A stretch of DNA of 24,367 nt. Source: Bacteroidaceae bacterium. GTDB lineage: Bacteria; Bacteroidota; Bacteroidia; Bacteroidales; CHK158-818. Below the pieces are notes generated by a model. The model was not told the DNA's origin. It searched no databases and was given only the letters and a program-made list of their open reading frames with translations. Below are positions 8,790 to 16,883 of this stretch, one piece after another (position 1 is the stretch's first letter; every line of letters starts with the position of its first letter). The stretch spans positions 1-24,367 of the forward strand of contig JAFUKV010000196.1 in NCBI GenBank assembly GCA_017467745.1, in the 5' to 3' direction. The translations under genes were made by a program, and so were the position numbers.

Positions 8790-8801
8790 CTAAAACTAAA
8801 C

Positions 8802-9401
8802 CTATTGAAATCTGTTTTCGTCTCTTTTTTTCAACTCACGCTGTATTTGCGAAGCTATTTCATACGCTTCCTCCTCTACTGCTTCATCCAAACGTTCTTG
8901 CAGTTCTTCAACATCCATATCCTCCCAATCATTCTGTCTTGTTTTCTTTGCCGAAACAGCCTCTTCCGATTCCGGCTCATCAAACACAATACCCCAATTA
9001 CGAATAAGTTCTTCTGTCGTATAAATAGGAGCTTTCGCCCGTATGGCGATAGCGACGGCATCAGATGTCCGCGAGTCTATACAAATACGACGCGTTCCAT
9101 CGTCAAACAACAATTCGGAGCAAAAAACGCCATCTTCAAACTTATATATGAAAACCTCAATCAACCGCACACCAAAACTATGAGCAAAACTCACAAAAAG
9201 GTCATGAGTCAAAGGTCGAGGAGCTACCAAATGTTCCAATCGCATGGCAATGGCTTGCGCCTCCGAACTACTTATAATAATCGGGATACGGCGCAAACCG
9301 TTTTCTTCTGCCAAAACCAGCGCATAAGCGCCGTTTTGTATTTGAGTATAAGTAACACCCAATACGTTTAATTTTACCCGATTACTTTTTTGTTCTTCCA
9401 T
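8802..9401 (-). CDS. Bifunctional nuclease (BFN/DUF151) family protein with UVR-like C-terminus
   Basis: A 199-residue protein. The N-terminal two thirds match the BFN/DUF151 domain: VKLNVLGVTYTQIQNGAYAL, then LRRIPIIISSSEAQAIAMRLE and the signature RICIDSRTSDAVAIAIRAKAPIY. In plants a BFN protein shows DNase and RNase activity; in bacteria the role is poorly known. The C-terminal 30 residues (EELQERLDEAVEEEAYEIASQIQ) form a UvrB/UvrC-type helical motif, a common arrangement in Bacteroidota. The ATG at 9399-9401 is chosen because the longer TTG at 9428 falls inside the promoter's -7 element. Confidence 0.9.
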   Translation of the reverse strand: MEEQKSNRVKLNVLGVTYTQIQNGAYALVLAEENGLRRIPIIISSSEAQAIAMRLEHLVAPRPLTHDLFVSFAHSFGVRLIEVFIYKFEDGVFCSELLFDDGTRRICIDSRTSDAVAIAIRAKAPIYTTEELIRNWGIVFDEPESEEAVSAKKTRQNDWEDMDVEELQERLDEAVEEEAYEIASQIQRELKKRDENRFQ

Positions 9402-9425
9402 TTTTCCAATCTTCTTTATAAAAAA

Positions 9426-9433
9426 CAAATATA
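9426..9433 (-). promoter_or_regulatory. -7 element for the BFN gene
   Basis: TATATTTG on the minus strand is an exact TAnnTTTG. It places the transcript start near 9419, under 20 bases before the ATG at 9401. No clear -33 TTTG is present. The gap to 9557 is a divergent promoter region shared with the GH78-like gene. Confidence 0.5.
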
Positions 9434-9516
9434 ATACATTTTAGCGAACCACATCCTTAAAACATAGAAAGCCTAATATATTCTTTTCATGATAATCTTT
9501 TTAAAGTATTTATTTT

Positions 9517-9524
9517 TATCTTTA
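9517..9524 (+). promoter_or_regulatory. Probable -7 element for the GH78-like gene
   Basis: TATCTTTA differs from TAnnTTTG at the last base only and lies 33 bases before the ATG at 9557. The 14-base stretch TATCTTTACACAAA recurs exactly at 11388-11401. Confidence 0.35.
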
Positions 9525-9556
9525 CACAAAATTTCAACTTTCCATACTACGTTTTT

Positions 9557-11203
9557 ATGAAAAACCGACTTCTCATCGCCATTTTTTCCATGCTCATTTT
9601 TTGGGGAAACAATAACATATCCGCCCAAGTAACGGATGTATATAAACAACAACGCCAACAATGGCTGAAAAAAGCGGCAGAGGCTAAGCCTCCGCTAATA
9701 AAACAGATAAAAAAACCTATCTCTCTCGTAAAAGCAGTAAAAGACAGCTCCGCCTATCAAGGGTGGAAAACAGTAAAGGCCGGCGACATAAACCAATTCT
9801 ATCGTTCTTCTTTTAAACAAAACAACGTGATGATAGTTGATTTCGGCGAGCACTTTACAGGAACGTTCAGCTGCACATTCGATACATTAGGCAACATCTC
9901 AGACGCACCTGTCAGATTTAAGCTCACATTCGCCGAAATGCCCGCCGAATTAGGAGAACCTTTCGACCCGTATCACGGAGGTCTCAGCCGAGCTTGGTTA
10001 CAAGATGAAATCGTTACGCTACCATACGCTCCCTATACCGTTACTATACCACGCCGCTTAGCTTTCAGGTATGTAAAAATAGAATTATTAGCCGCATCAT
10101 CATATTTCGACGTATGTGTATCCGATATTAACATGGAAGCGACATCATGTGTTCAGGAATCGAAATTATCGCTTGCTCCTGATACAGATCCTTTAATAAA
10201 AGAAATTAACCGAGTAGGATTATCCACTTTGAAAGAATGTATGCAAACAGTATATGAGGATGGACCTAAACGCGACATGCGCTTATGGATAGGCGATCTT
10301 TATTTAGAGGCATTAGCAAACGCTTATTCATATCAAAATAACGCCCTTACCAAACGGTGTCTTTATTTGCTTGCCGGATTGGCAAAACCTTCCGGTATCT
10401 TAAGTTCCAATATTTCGGAAGTTCCTACCCCGCGCGCGCAAAATTCTGTTACATTAGACTACTGTCTTTTATACAATGTCGTATTGCACGAATACTTAAA
10501 AACGTCGGGCGATAAAGAAACAGCAGAAGACCTTTGGCCGGTAGCGGTAAACCAACTCCTTTTAGCGCAGGAATATTTAAACAACGAAGGATTGTACGAC
10601 ACTGCCAAACAACCTCAATATTGGCTCGTTTTTGACTGGAAAGACAATTTCGACCGCCATGCCAGCATACAAGGTTTAATGACGTTCGCATTTAACGAAA
10701 CATACCAATTAGCAAAACTTTTAGGAAAAGAAAGCGAAGTGAAAGAGTTGCCCCGACTGATAAATAAAATGAAAAAAGCCTCCCGAAAATACCTATACGA
10801 CAAAAAACAAGGCGTATTCGTCAGCGGACAAGACAAACAAATATCATATCTATCGCAAGCTTGGATGGCTTTATCCGAAACGCTCAGTCCCAAAGAGTGC
10901 GCCAAAGCATTACAAACAGCCATTCAAAATCCGGAAGCGTGCTATCCCGGCTCGCCTTACGGATACCACTACGTTATAGAAGCTTTAATTAAATGCGGAT
11001 TAGGCGAAACAGCCCGAGACATGATGATATACTATTGGGGAGGAATGGTAAAAAAAGGCGCCGATACATTCTGGGAAGTTTATGATCCAAATGATGATTG
11101 CCGCTCTCCTTACAATTCGCATTTAATAAATAGTTATTGCCATGCTTGGAGTTGTACCCCTGTATATTTTATCAACAAATACCCCGATATTTTCCAAAAA
11201 TAA
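9557..11203 (+). CDS. Secreted GH78-like glycosidase (alpha-L-rhamnosidase family)
   Basis: A 548-residue exported enzyme, probably removing terminal sugars such as alpha-L-rhamnose from glycans in the periplasm. A signal peptide (MKNRLLIAIFSMLIFWGNNN, cleavage likely near ISAQ at 21-24) precedes a beta-sandwich region (about 70-195) and an (alpha/alpha)6 barrel (about 205-545). In GH78 the general acid lies in a DCPTRERAGWTGD-like loop; the matching loop here is DGPKRDMRLWIGD (235-247), with Asp240 in the acid position. The general base matches Glu507 in DTFWEVYDP. The short architecture lacks the extra beta domains of large rhamnosidases. It stands alone, with no SusC/SusD pair or regulator beside it. 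The sugar specificity is inferred only from the family. Confidence 0.82.
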   Translation: MKNRLLIAIFSMLIFWGNNNISAQVTDVYKQQRQQWLKKAAEAKPPLIKQIKKPISLVKAVKDSSAYQGWKTVKAGDINQFYRSSFKQNNVMIVDFGEHFTGTFSCTFDTLGNISDAPVRFKLTFAEMPAELGEPFDPYHGGLSRAWLQDEIVTLPYAPYTVTIPRRLAFRYVKIELLAASSYFDVCVSDINMEATSCVQESKLSLAPDTDPLIKEINRVGLSTLKECMQTVYEDGPKRDMRLWIGDLYLEALANAYSYQNNALTKRCLYLLAGLAKPSGILSSNISEVPTPRAQNSVTLDYCLLYNVVLHEYLKTSGDKETAEDLWPVAVNQLLLAQEYLNNEGLYDTAKQPQYWLVFDWKDNFDRHASIQGLMTFAFNETYQLAKLLGKESEVKELPRLINKMKKASRKYLYDKKQGVFVSGQDKQISYLSQAWMALSETLSPKECAKALQTAIQNPEACYPGSPYGYHYVIEALIKCGLGETARDMMIYYWGGMVKKGADTFWEVYDPNDDCRSPYNSHLINSYCHAWSCTPVYFINKYPDIFQK

Positions 11204-11230
11204 GGATTAATAGTCAAAAAAATGAATTCC

Positions 11231-11274
11231 TTTTACAACACAAGGCGCTTTAAAAAGCGCCTTGTGTTGTAAAA
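11231..11274. terminator. 21-bp perfect inverted repeat after the GH78-like gene
   Basis: The arms 11231-11251 and 11254-11274 are exact reverse complements around a 2-base centre, with a GC-rich core AAGGCGC/GCGCCTT. It lies 27 bases after the stop. There is no long U tract beyond the arms, so it is a probable terminator working from either side, and possibly an RNA 3'-end stabiliser. Confidence 0.7.
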
Positions 11275-11286
11275 CCCTTTATAACG

Positions 11287-11350
11287 AAAAAATGGTTGTC
11301 TCCCGACAACCAATCTTCATTAACCTTAAATCTAATACCATGAAAAACAT
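11287..11350 (-). ncRNA. Candidate short sRNA (FopS-like)
   Basis: A complete small transcription unit on the minus strand: promoter at 11355-11385, an unstructured region of about 35 bases, then a terminator stem TGGTTGTC/GACAACCA (11293-11300 with 11305-11312, 4-base loop) followed by six U. The product would be about 64 bases. Its 5' part contains the complement of CTAATACCATGAAAAACA, which resembles the translation start region of SusC-type transporter mRNAs in Bacteroidales. The Bacteroides FopS sRNAs repress SusC translation and bind RbpB, and this looks like a relative; that link is an inference from memory of the family and not an alignment. No protein gene fits here. Confidence 0.6.
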
Positions 11351-11354
11351 ATTG

Positions 11355-11385
11355 CAAAGGTAGTAATTTTTTCCTTTTAGCCAAA
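11355..11385 (-). promoter_or_regulatory. Strong Bacteroidota promoter for the sRNA candidate
   Basis: On the minus strand TTTG (11385-11382) is followed, after exactly 19 bases, by TACCTTTG (11362-11355). This is the best promoter match in the window, with both elements and spacing at consensus. Confidence 0.7.
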
Positions 11386-11405
11386 TATATCTTTACACAA
11401 AGAAA

Positions 11406-11413
11406 TATATTTG
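11406..11413 (+). promoter_or_regulatory. Distal candidate -7 element for dnaG
   Basis: TATATTTG is an exact TAnnTTTG match, 136 bases before the dnaG ATG. Between it and dnaG there is only AT-rich DNA with no other gene. It may be a promoter with a long leader or a chance match. Confidence 0.3.
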
Positions 11414-11518
11414 CAAAATTTAACATCACAATATACTCTAATCAATTATATATCAATAAAATAATCTTTAAACAGAATAATGTACTAAAAATCAAATTCT
11501 ACTTACATAATTTATAAC

Positions 11519-11526
11519 TATCTTCG
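11519..11526 (+). promoter_or_regulatory. Proximal candidate -7 element for dnaG
   Basis: TATCTTCG differs from TAnnTTTG at one base and lies 23 bases before the ATG at 11549. The rest of 11363-11548 is AT-rich and otherwise shows nothing beyond the elements listed. Confidence 0.4.
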
Positions 11527-11548
11527 CATATCAAATAGTAGAGATAAA

Positions 11549-13570
11549 ATGATTGACCAAGCCACCGTAGATAGAATTTTAGATGCAGCAAACATATTGG
11601 ACGTAGTATCTGATTTCGTCTCTTTACGGCGACGAGGCGTCAACTACGTAGGGCTTTGCCCTTTTCATGATGAGAAAACGCCTTCTTTCAGCGTTTCTCC
11701 GTCAAAAGGTATTTGCAAATGTTTCAGTTGTGGAAAAGGCGGCAGCCCCGTACACTTCATAATGGAGCACGAACAAATGTCGTATTATGAAGCGCTGAAA
11801 TATTTAGCTAAGAAATACAACATCGAAGTTCAAGAACGGGAACTGAGCGACGAAGAAAAAAAAGCGCAAGGAGACCGCGAAAGTATGCTCATACTGAACT
11901 CTTTTGCCCAAGAATATTTTTCAAACCTTTTATTCAATCATTTAGAAGGGAAATCGGTTGGGTTGGCTTATTTTCGCGAACGGGGATTTAGAGATGATAT
12001 TATAAAAAAATTCAAACTCGGTTATGCGCTCGAACAGCGTGACGCATTATCGTCCGAAGCATTAAAATCCGGATATAAAAAAGAATATCTGCTCAAAACA
12101 GGACTATGCCTCGAAAGCCAATCCGGACAGATAAACGATCGTTTCAAAGGTCGCGTAATCTTTCCCGTATTCAGTCTCTCTGGTAAAATTATCGCCTTTG
12201 GCGGACGGGTACTGAAAAAAGACGATAAAACTGCCAAATACGTCAACTCTCCCGAATCGGAGGTTTACCATAAAAGCAACGAACTATACGGTATTTTCCA
12301 AGCAAAACAATCTATCGTAAAAAATGACGGATGTTTTTTGGTAGAAGGTTATACCGATGTATTGTCTATGCACCAAGCAGGCATAGAAAATGTCGTTGCC
12401 TCTTCGGGAACATCCCTTACTCCGGGACAAATACGATTAATACACCGGTTTACAAACAATATCACCGTATTGTACGATGGAGACGCCGCCGGCATTAAAG
12501 CGTCTTTACGAGGCATCGATCTGATTTTAAAAGAAGGGATGAACATCAAAGTCGTTTTATTACCCGATGGAGACGATCCCGACTCTTTTTCAAAAAAGCA
12601 AAGCGCTACATCGTTTACCGAATATATCAAATCGCACGAAACGGATTTTATCCGATTCAAGACCAATTTATTATTAGAGTCGGCAGGAGACGATCCCATT
12701 AAACGGGCTGCTCTTATCACCGACATCGTACAAAGCATCGCTATCATTCCCGATACGATAATACGCTCCGTCTATATCAAAGAATGCAGTCGACTGCTTG
12801 AAGTAGACGAACAAGTGCTTATTAAAGAAGTCAATAAAACTCGGTATCACCAAATCCAAAAAGAAAAAGAAAGTACGGTATCCGCCCTGCCCGTTGGACA
12901 AGAGAGCAGTACGATAAACGACACTATCGCACAAAAGGTTACTACATTAGAAAACAATGTTAACAAAGAAAAACCACTTAATACGTCTGCTGCAACTTCT
13001 CCTCTCGACCGCTATGAACGGACATTGGTACGGTACATTGTACGATACGGTGAAAACTTACTGTTCGCCGTAACGGAAGAAAACGAAGGAGAATCTATAC
13101 AATATCAAGTAGCGACATATATCGACAAAGACTTAAAAGAGGACGACATCTCCCTAAAAAATCCTATTTACGCTCAAATTCTGGCTGAAGCCTGCAAACG
13201 GATAGAAACAGAAAAGGATTTTTGCTGTGAGAAATATTTTATTTCACATCCGAATGCTCAAATTAGCCAGTTGGCAGTAGACTTAGTCAGCGAAAAATAT
13301 CAACTGAGCAAATATCACTCTAAATTCCAAAAAATAGAAACAGAACAAGAGCAACTGATACACTTGATTCCTCGAGCTATTTTCGAATTGAAAGACGCCA
13401 TTATAAAACAAGAGCGCAAAAAATTGAACGAGAAATTAAAACAAGCGTCATCGGAAAACGATTTTGAAAAAATTCGCGCCACAATGAGCGAAATTGCCAA
13501 TCTTGACGAAATAAAGACTATATTAGCAAAACAATTGGGTGAACGAATAATCATAAAACCTAACATATAA
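11549..13570 (+). CDS. dnaG: DNA primase DnaG
   Basis: Makes the short RNA primers for Okazaki fragments, working with the replicative helicase. A 673-residue protein with the standard order. The CHC2 zinc-binding domain has Cys37, His40, Cys58 and Cys61 (LCPFH and KCFSC). The RNA-polymerase core runs from about 100 to 250. The TOPRIM domain has Glu266 (EGYTD), Asp310 and Asp312 (DGDAAG) and Asp343 and Asp345 (DDPDSF), the metal-binding acids. The C-terminal third, for helicase binding, is variable and has a Lys/Glu/Ser-rich linker around 430-475. It overlaps no neighbour and is followed after 11 bases by the glycerophosphodiesterase gene. Confidence 0.97.
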   Translation: MIDQATVDRILDAANILDVVSDFVSLRRRGVNYVGLCPFHDEKTPSFSVSPSKGICKCFSCGKGGSPVHFIMEHEQMSYYEALKYLAKKYNIEVQERELSDEEKKAQGDRESMLILNSFAQEYFSNLLFNHLEGKSVGLAYFRERGFRDDIIKKFKLGYALEQRDALSSEALKSGYKKEYLLKTGLCLESQSGQINDRFKGRVIFPVFSLSGKIIAFGGRVLKKDDKTAKYVNSPESEVYHKSNELYGIFQAKQSIVKNDGCFLVEGYTDVLSMHQAGIENVVASSGTSLTPGQIRLIHRFTNNITVLYDGDAAGIKASLRGIDLILKEGMNIKVVLLPDGDDPDSFSKKQSATSFTEYIKSHETDFIRFKTNLLLESAGDDPIKRAALITDIVQSIAIIPDTIIRSVYIKECSRLLEVDEQVLIKEVNKTRYHQIQKEKESTVSALPVGQESSTINDTIAQKVTTLENNVNKEKPLNTSAATSPLDRYERTLVRYIVRYGENLLFAVTEENEGESIQYQVATYIDKDLKEDDISLKNPIYAQILAEACKRIETEKDFCCEKYFISHPNAQISQLAVDLVSEKYQLSKYHSKFQKIETEQEQLIHLIPRAIFELKDAIIKQERKKLNEKLKQASSENDFEKIRATMSEIANLDEIKTILAKQLGERIIIKPNI

Positions 13571-13581
13571 AACACATCATT

Positions 13582-14361
13582 ATGAGAAAAAATGCCTTTA
13601 CCTTTATCGCATTAGGTTTGCTTATAGCAACAACAAGCACACTGTCCGCAAAAACCAAAGTCATCGCTCATCGCGGCTACTGGAAAACCGACGGTTCTGC
13701 TCAAAATTCATTGACCTCACTACGCAAAGCAAACGCGATCAAAACATTCGGTAGCGAATTAGACGTATGGCTTTCTGCCGACGGAGTACCCGTTGTAACG
13801 CACGACCGCACCATCACCCCCAACAAATTAGTGATAGAAAACACTCCTTACGCTGTATTAAAAGGTATTAAGTTATCGAACGGCGAAACGGTTCCCTCCT
13901 TACAAGAGTACCTTACCGTTGCCAAACAATGCAAAAATACGAAACTGATTATCGAACTAAAATCGCACTCAACCCCAGAAAGAGAAACCCGTTTAGCTGA
14001 AAAAACCGTACAAATGGTAAAACTAAACGGACTGGAAAACAAAGTAGAATACATCGCTTTCAGTCTGCACATGACCAAAGAACTGATTCGCCTCGCACCC
14101 AAAAACGACGTATATTATCTGAACGGAGATCTTTCTCCACAAGAACTGAAAGAGATAGGATGCGCCGGACTCGACTACAATCTGGGTGTTATGAAAAAGA
14201 ACGAAAACTGGTTTAAAGAAGCGAAAAATATCGGTTTAAAAACAAACGTATGGACTGTAAACAATAAAAAAGATATGCAATATTGCATAGACAACGGAGC
14301 AGACTTCATTACAACCGACGAACCGGAACTCTTACAAGAAGTGCTCGGCATAAAAAAATAA
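13582..14361 (+). CDS. Secreted glycerophosphodiester phosphodiesterase (GDPD) family protein
   Basis: Splits glycerophosphodiesters, the head groups left after phospholipid deacylation, into glycerol 3-phosphate and an alcohol. The 259 residues begin with a signal peptide (MRKNAFTFIALGLLIATTST, cleavage likely near LSA at 21-23), so it acts outside the cytoplasm. The TIM-barrel catalytic set is visible: His30-Arg31 (AHRG), Glu59 and Asp61 (ELDVW), and His74 (THD). ELK (124-126 region) and TVNN near the C-terminus fit the later barrel strands, and the end TTDEPELL is typical. It follows dnaG by 11 bases and is probably read through from it. The in-cell substrate is not shown. Confidence 0.9.
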   Translation: MRKNAFTFIALGLLIATTSTLSAKTKVIAHRGYWKTDGSAQNSLTSLRKANAIKTFGSELDVWLSADGVPVVTHDRTITPNKLVIENTPYAVLKGIKLSNGETVPSLQEYLTVAKQCKNTKLIIELKSHSTPERETRLAEKTVQMVKLNGLENKVEYIAFSLHMTKELIRLAPKNDVYYLNGDLSPQELKEIGCAGLDYNLGVMKKNENWFKEAKNIGLKTNVWTVNNKKDMQYCIDNGADFITTDEPELLQEVLGIKK

Positions 14362-14448
14362 CAGAAAATATCCTTTTTAAGATATTAGAATATTAATTCC
14401 AAGCGGCAAAGAGAAGGTATGCCAAAACTAAAAAGACTACTCCAAATA

Positions 14449-14465
14449 AGTTACAGGCTGTAACT
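14449..14465. repeat. 17-bp perfect dyad in the gap after the GDPD gene
   Basis: AGTTACAG, one central base, CTGTAACT: an 8-bp inverted repeat of the form seen in dimeric-repressor operators. It lies 88 bases after the GDPD stop and 27 bases before the terminator hairpin. No gene close to it has an obvious promoter overlapping it, so a function is not supported. The rest of 14362-14727 holds the hairpin at 14476-14520 and the promoter at 14700. Confidence 0.35.
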
Positions 14466-14475
14466 ACCAAAGTTA

Positions 14476-14520
14476 AAAGAGCCGTATCGTTACTCAAAAT
14501 AGAGTTTGATACGGCTCTTT
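14476..14520. terminator. Hairpin after the GDPD gene, related to the one at 16884
   Basis: A 13-bp outer stem AAAGAGCCGTATC/GATACGGCTCTTT (14476-14488 with 14508-14520), an internal loop, and a 4-bp inner stem ACTC/GAGT around AAAATA. The right side is T-rich, so it can end transcripts of dnaG-GDPD. On the opposite strand a run TTTT also follows the stem. The shared sequence with 16884-16927 is treated under findings. Confidence 0.65.
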
Positions 14521-14699
14521 CTCTTATCTTTTGAGGATACCCAATTTTCTGGTTATACAAGCCAAACATAATAACAATTAATATATTATATATCAATAAA
14601 TTATAAAAAACACACATCAATCTTTTAATATTATAGAATGGAACTACTTGTGAACTAAAAACTCAGAATTATTCTATTTCATCGCCTTAAATTTTTCGC

Positions 14700-14707
14700 T
14701 ATCTTTG
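14700..14707 (+). promoter_or_regulatory. -7 element for the M3 peptidase gene
   Basis: TATCTTTG is an exact TAnnTTTG, 20 bases before the ATG at 14728. The sequence upstream is AT-rich with no certain -33 TTTG. Confidence 0.5.
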
Positions 14708-14727
14708 CGTTATAACACAGAAAGAGT

Positions 14728-16818
14728 ATGAGAAAAATATTTTTTATTATCACACTATTATTTACTTACAATATGACACAAGCTGTAAATCCTTTTTTGG
14801 GGAAATATAAAACGCCATACGGTACAGCACCGTTCGACAAGATAAAAACAGAACATTATGAACCGGCTTTTGAAGAAGGCATCCGGCAACATCAAAAAGA
14901 AATAGATGCCATCGTCAACCAAAAATCGGCGCCAACCTTTGAAAATACAATAGAAGCGTTAGACCGTTCAGGCGATCTGCTAACCCGTGTTAGTAACGTA
15001 TTCTTCGCCCTGTTAAGCGCAGAAAGCAATGACGAGATGATGGAAATATCACAACGTATTTCTCCGAAATTGTCAGAGCATAGCAACAACATAAACCTGA
15101 ACGAAGGTTTATTTCAACGCGTAAAAGCAGTTTACGACCATCGGGAAGAAATAAATCTGACTCCGGAACAAAACATGCTGTTAAACGAAACCTACAACGG
15201 CTTTGTTCGCTGTGGCGCCAACTTATCCGGAACAGACAAAGAAAAATATAGAGAACTAAGCAGCGAATTAAATAAGTTGACCCTTACTTTCGGGCAAAAT
15301 GTATTGAAAGAAACCAATCTTTTCTCTATGCTTCTAACTGATGAAAAAGAATTAGAAGGATTGCCTCAAAGCATTATCGACGCAGCAGCGCAAATGGCAC
15401 AAGAAAAAGGAGAAAAGGGTTGGATGTTCGATCTCTCTTACCCCAGCTATGTCCCGTTTATGAAATATTCTTCTCGACGCGACCTTCGTGAAAAGTTGTA
15501 TAGAGCCTACAACTCCCGCTGTATAACCGGAGAGTATAATAATCTGGAAATCATGAAACGAATTGCAGAAGTTCGCCTCGAAATCGCTCGCCTAATGGGG
15601 AAAAACACATATGCGGAATATGCTCTCGAACGGCGTATGGCACAAAACAGTGAAAACGTTCTCTATTTACTCAACCGGTTATTAGACGCTTACACGCCCA
15701 CCGCTCTACAAGAGGTAAAAGAAGTTCAAGGATTCGCTATCGGCAAAGAAGGAAGAAATATTTCATTAATGCCGTGGGATTGGTCTTACTATGCAGACAA
15801 ACTAAAAAATTCAAAATATGATCTGAACGATGAAATGCTAAAACCCTATTTTGAACTGGAAAACGTTAAAAAAGGCATCTTCGGATTAGCTACCGATTTA
15901 TACGGAATAACATTTAAGAAGAATGAAAAAATACCTGTTTATCATCCCGAAGTAGAGGCATTTGAAGTAACAGATACCGACGGCAAGATGCTTGCCGTAT
16001 TATACACAGATTTCCACCCGAGAAGCGGGAAACGCAGCGGAGCATGGATGACAGAATTTAAAGGACAATGGCACGACGAAAATGGAGAAAACAGCCGTCC
16101 CCATATTACTATCGTCATGAATTTCAGCCGTCCGACAGGAGATAATCCCGCTTTATTAACCTACGATGAAGTGGAAACTTTCATCCACGAATTCGGACAT
16201 GCGCTACACGGAATGTTCGCAAACACTACATACCCGTCATTATCCGGCACAAATGTTTACCGCGATTTCGTAGAACTACCCTCACAAATTATGGAAAACT
16301 GGTTAAGCGAAAAAGAGTTTCTCGACCGTTTTGCGATACATTACCAAACCGGAGAAAAAATTCCGGCAGAATTGGTACAAAAAATACACGATGCAAATAA
16401 CTTTAATGTAGGATACGCCTGTCTGCGCCAGTTGAGTTTTGGATTACTCGACATGGCTTGGCACACCATAACAGCACCTATCAGTTCTGATGCTGCAACA
16501 TTCGAACAAGCAGCGACAGCCAAAACACAAATACTGCCGGTTGTAGACGGAGCTGTAACAGGAGCACAATTCAGCCATATCTTCTCGGGCGGATATGCCG
16601 CAGGATATTATAGCTACAAATGGGCGGAAGTACTCGATGCGGACGCATTCTCCCTATTTAAAGAAAAAGGGATATTCGACAAAGAGACAGCCACATCATT
16701 CCGGAAAAACATTTTAGAAAAAGGAGGAACCGAACCTCCAATGGAGCTTTACAAACGTTTCCGTGGACATGAACCCTCTATCGATGCTCTCATGAAAAGA
16801 GACGGAATAACAAAATAA
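14728..16818 (+). CDS. Secreted M3-family zinc oligopeptidase (dipeptidyl carboxypeptidase-like)
   Basis: Zinc metallopeptidase of family M3 (Dcp/oligopeptidase A/thimet type) that cuts short peptides, probably in the periplasm. The 696 residues start with a short signal peptide (MRKIFFIITLLFTYNMTQA, cleavage near residue 19), followed by the family opening NPFLGKYKTPYGTAPFDKI. The catalytic motif is HEFGH at 487-491 with the third zinc ligand Glu516 in FVELPSQ. His-Ser-Gly and Tyr patterns of the substrate cleft follow (HIFSGGYAAGYYSYKWAEVL). The N-terminal helical lid is complete. It has its own promoter and its own terminator, so it is a single-gene unit. Dcp removes C-terminal dipeptides; the assignment to Dcp against other M3A enzymes rests on overall similarity. 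Confidence 0.94.
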   Translation: MRKIFFIITLLFTYNMTQAVNPFLGKYKTPYGTAPFDKIKTEHYEPAFEEGIRQHQKEIDAIVNQKSAPTFENTIEALDRSGDLLTRVSNVFFALLSAESNDEMMEISQRISPKLSEHSNNINLNEGLFQRVKAVYDHREEINLTPEQNMLLNETYNGFVRCGANLSGTDKEKYRELSSELNKLTLTFGQNVLKETNLFSMLLTDEKELEGLPQSIIDAAAQMAQEKGEKGWMFDLSYPSYVPFMKYSSRRDLREKLYRAYNSRCITGEYNNLEIMKRIAEVRLEIARLMGKNTYAEYALERRMAQNSENVLYLLNRLLDAYTPTALQEVKEVQGFAIGKEGRNISLMPWDWSYYADKLKNSKYDLNDEMLKPYFELENVKKGIFGLATDLYGITFKKNEKIPVYHPEVEAFEVTDTDGKMLAVLYTDFHPRSGKRSGAWMTEFKGQWHDENGENSRPHITIVMNFSRPTGDNPALLTYDEVETFIHEFGHALHGMFANTTYPSLSGTNVYRDFVELPSQIMENWLSEKEFLDRFAIHYQTGEKIPAELVQKIHDANNFNVGYACLRQLSFGLLDMAWHTITAPISSDAATFEQAATAKTQILPVVDGAVTGAQFSHIFSGGYAAGYYSYKWAEVLDADAFSLFKEKGIFDKETATSFRKNILEKGGTEPPMELYKRFRGHEPSIDALMKRDGITK

Positions 16819-16824
16819 TCAAAA

Positions 16825-16865
16825 AAAAGACAGAATTCAGATTGACAAATCAAAATCCGTCTTTT
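16825..16865 (+). terminator. Rho-independent-type terminator of the M3 peptidase gene
   Basis: An imperfect hairpin with basal stem AAAAGAC/GTCTTTT (16825-16831 with 16859-16865), further pairs, an upper stem GATT/AATC and loop GACA, followed by CTTTC. It starts 6 bases after the stop codon. Confidence 0.6.
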
Positions 16866-16883
16866 CTTTCCCCTATTAACAAT

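Noticed and set aside
9402..9556. Riboswitch or RNA gene in the BFN/GH78 divergent gap
   Set aside because: No stable stem or known motif; the gap is explained by two promoters.
11338..11364. Plus-strand 7-codon ORF (MKNILQR) as a leader peptide
   Set aside because: It ends at once, no gene of the right kind follows, and it is the complement of the sRNA candidate.
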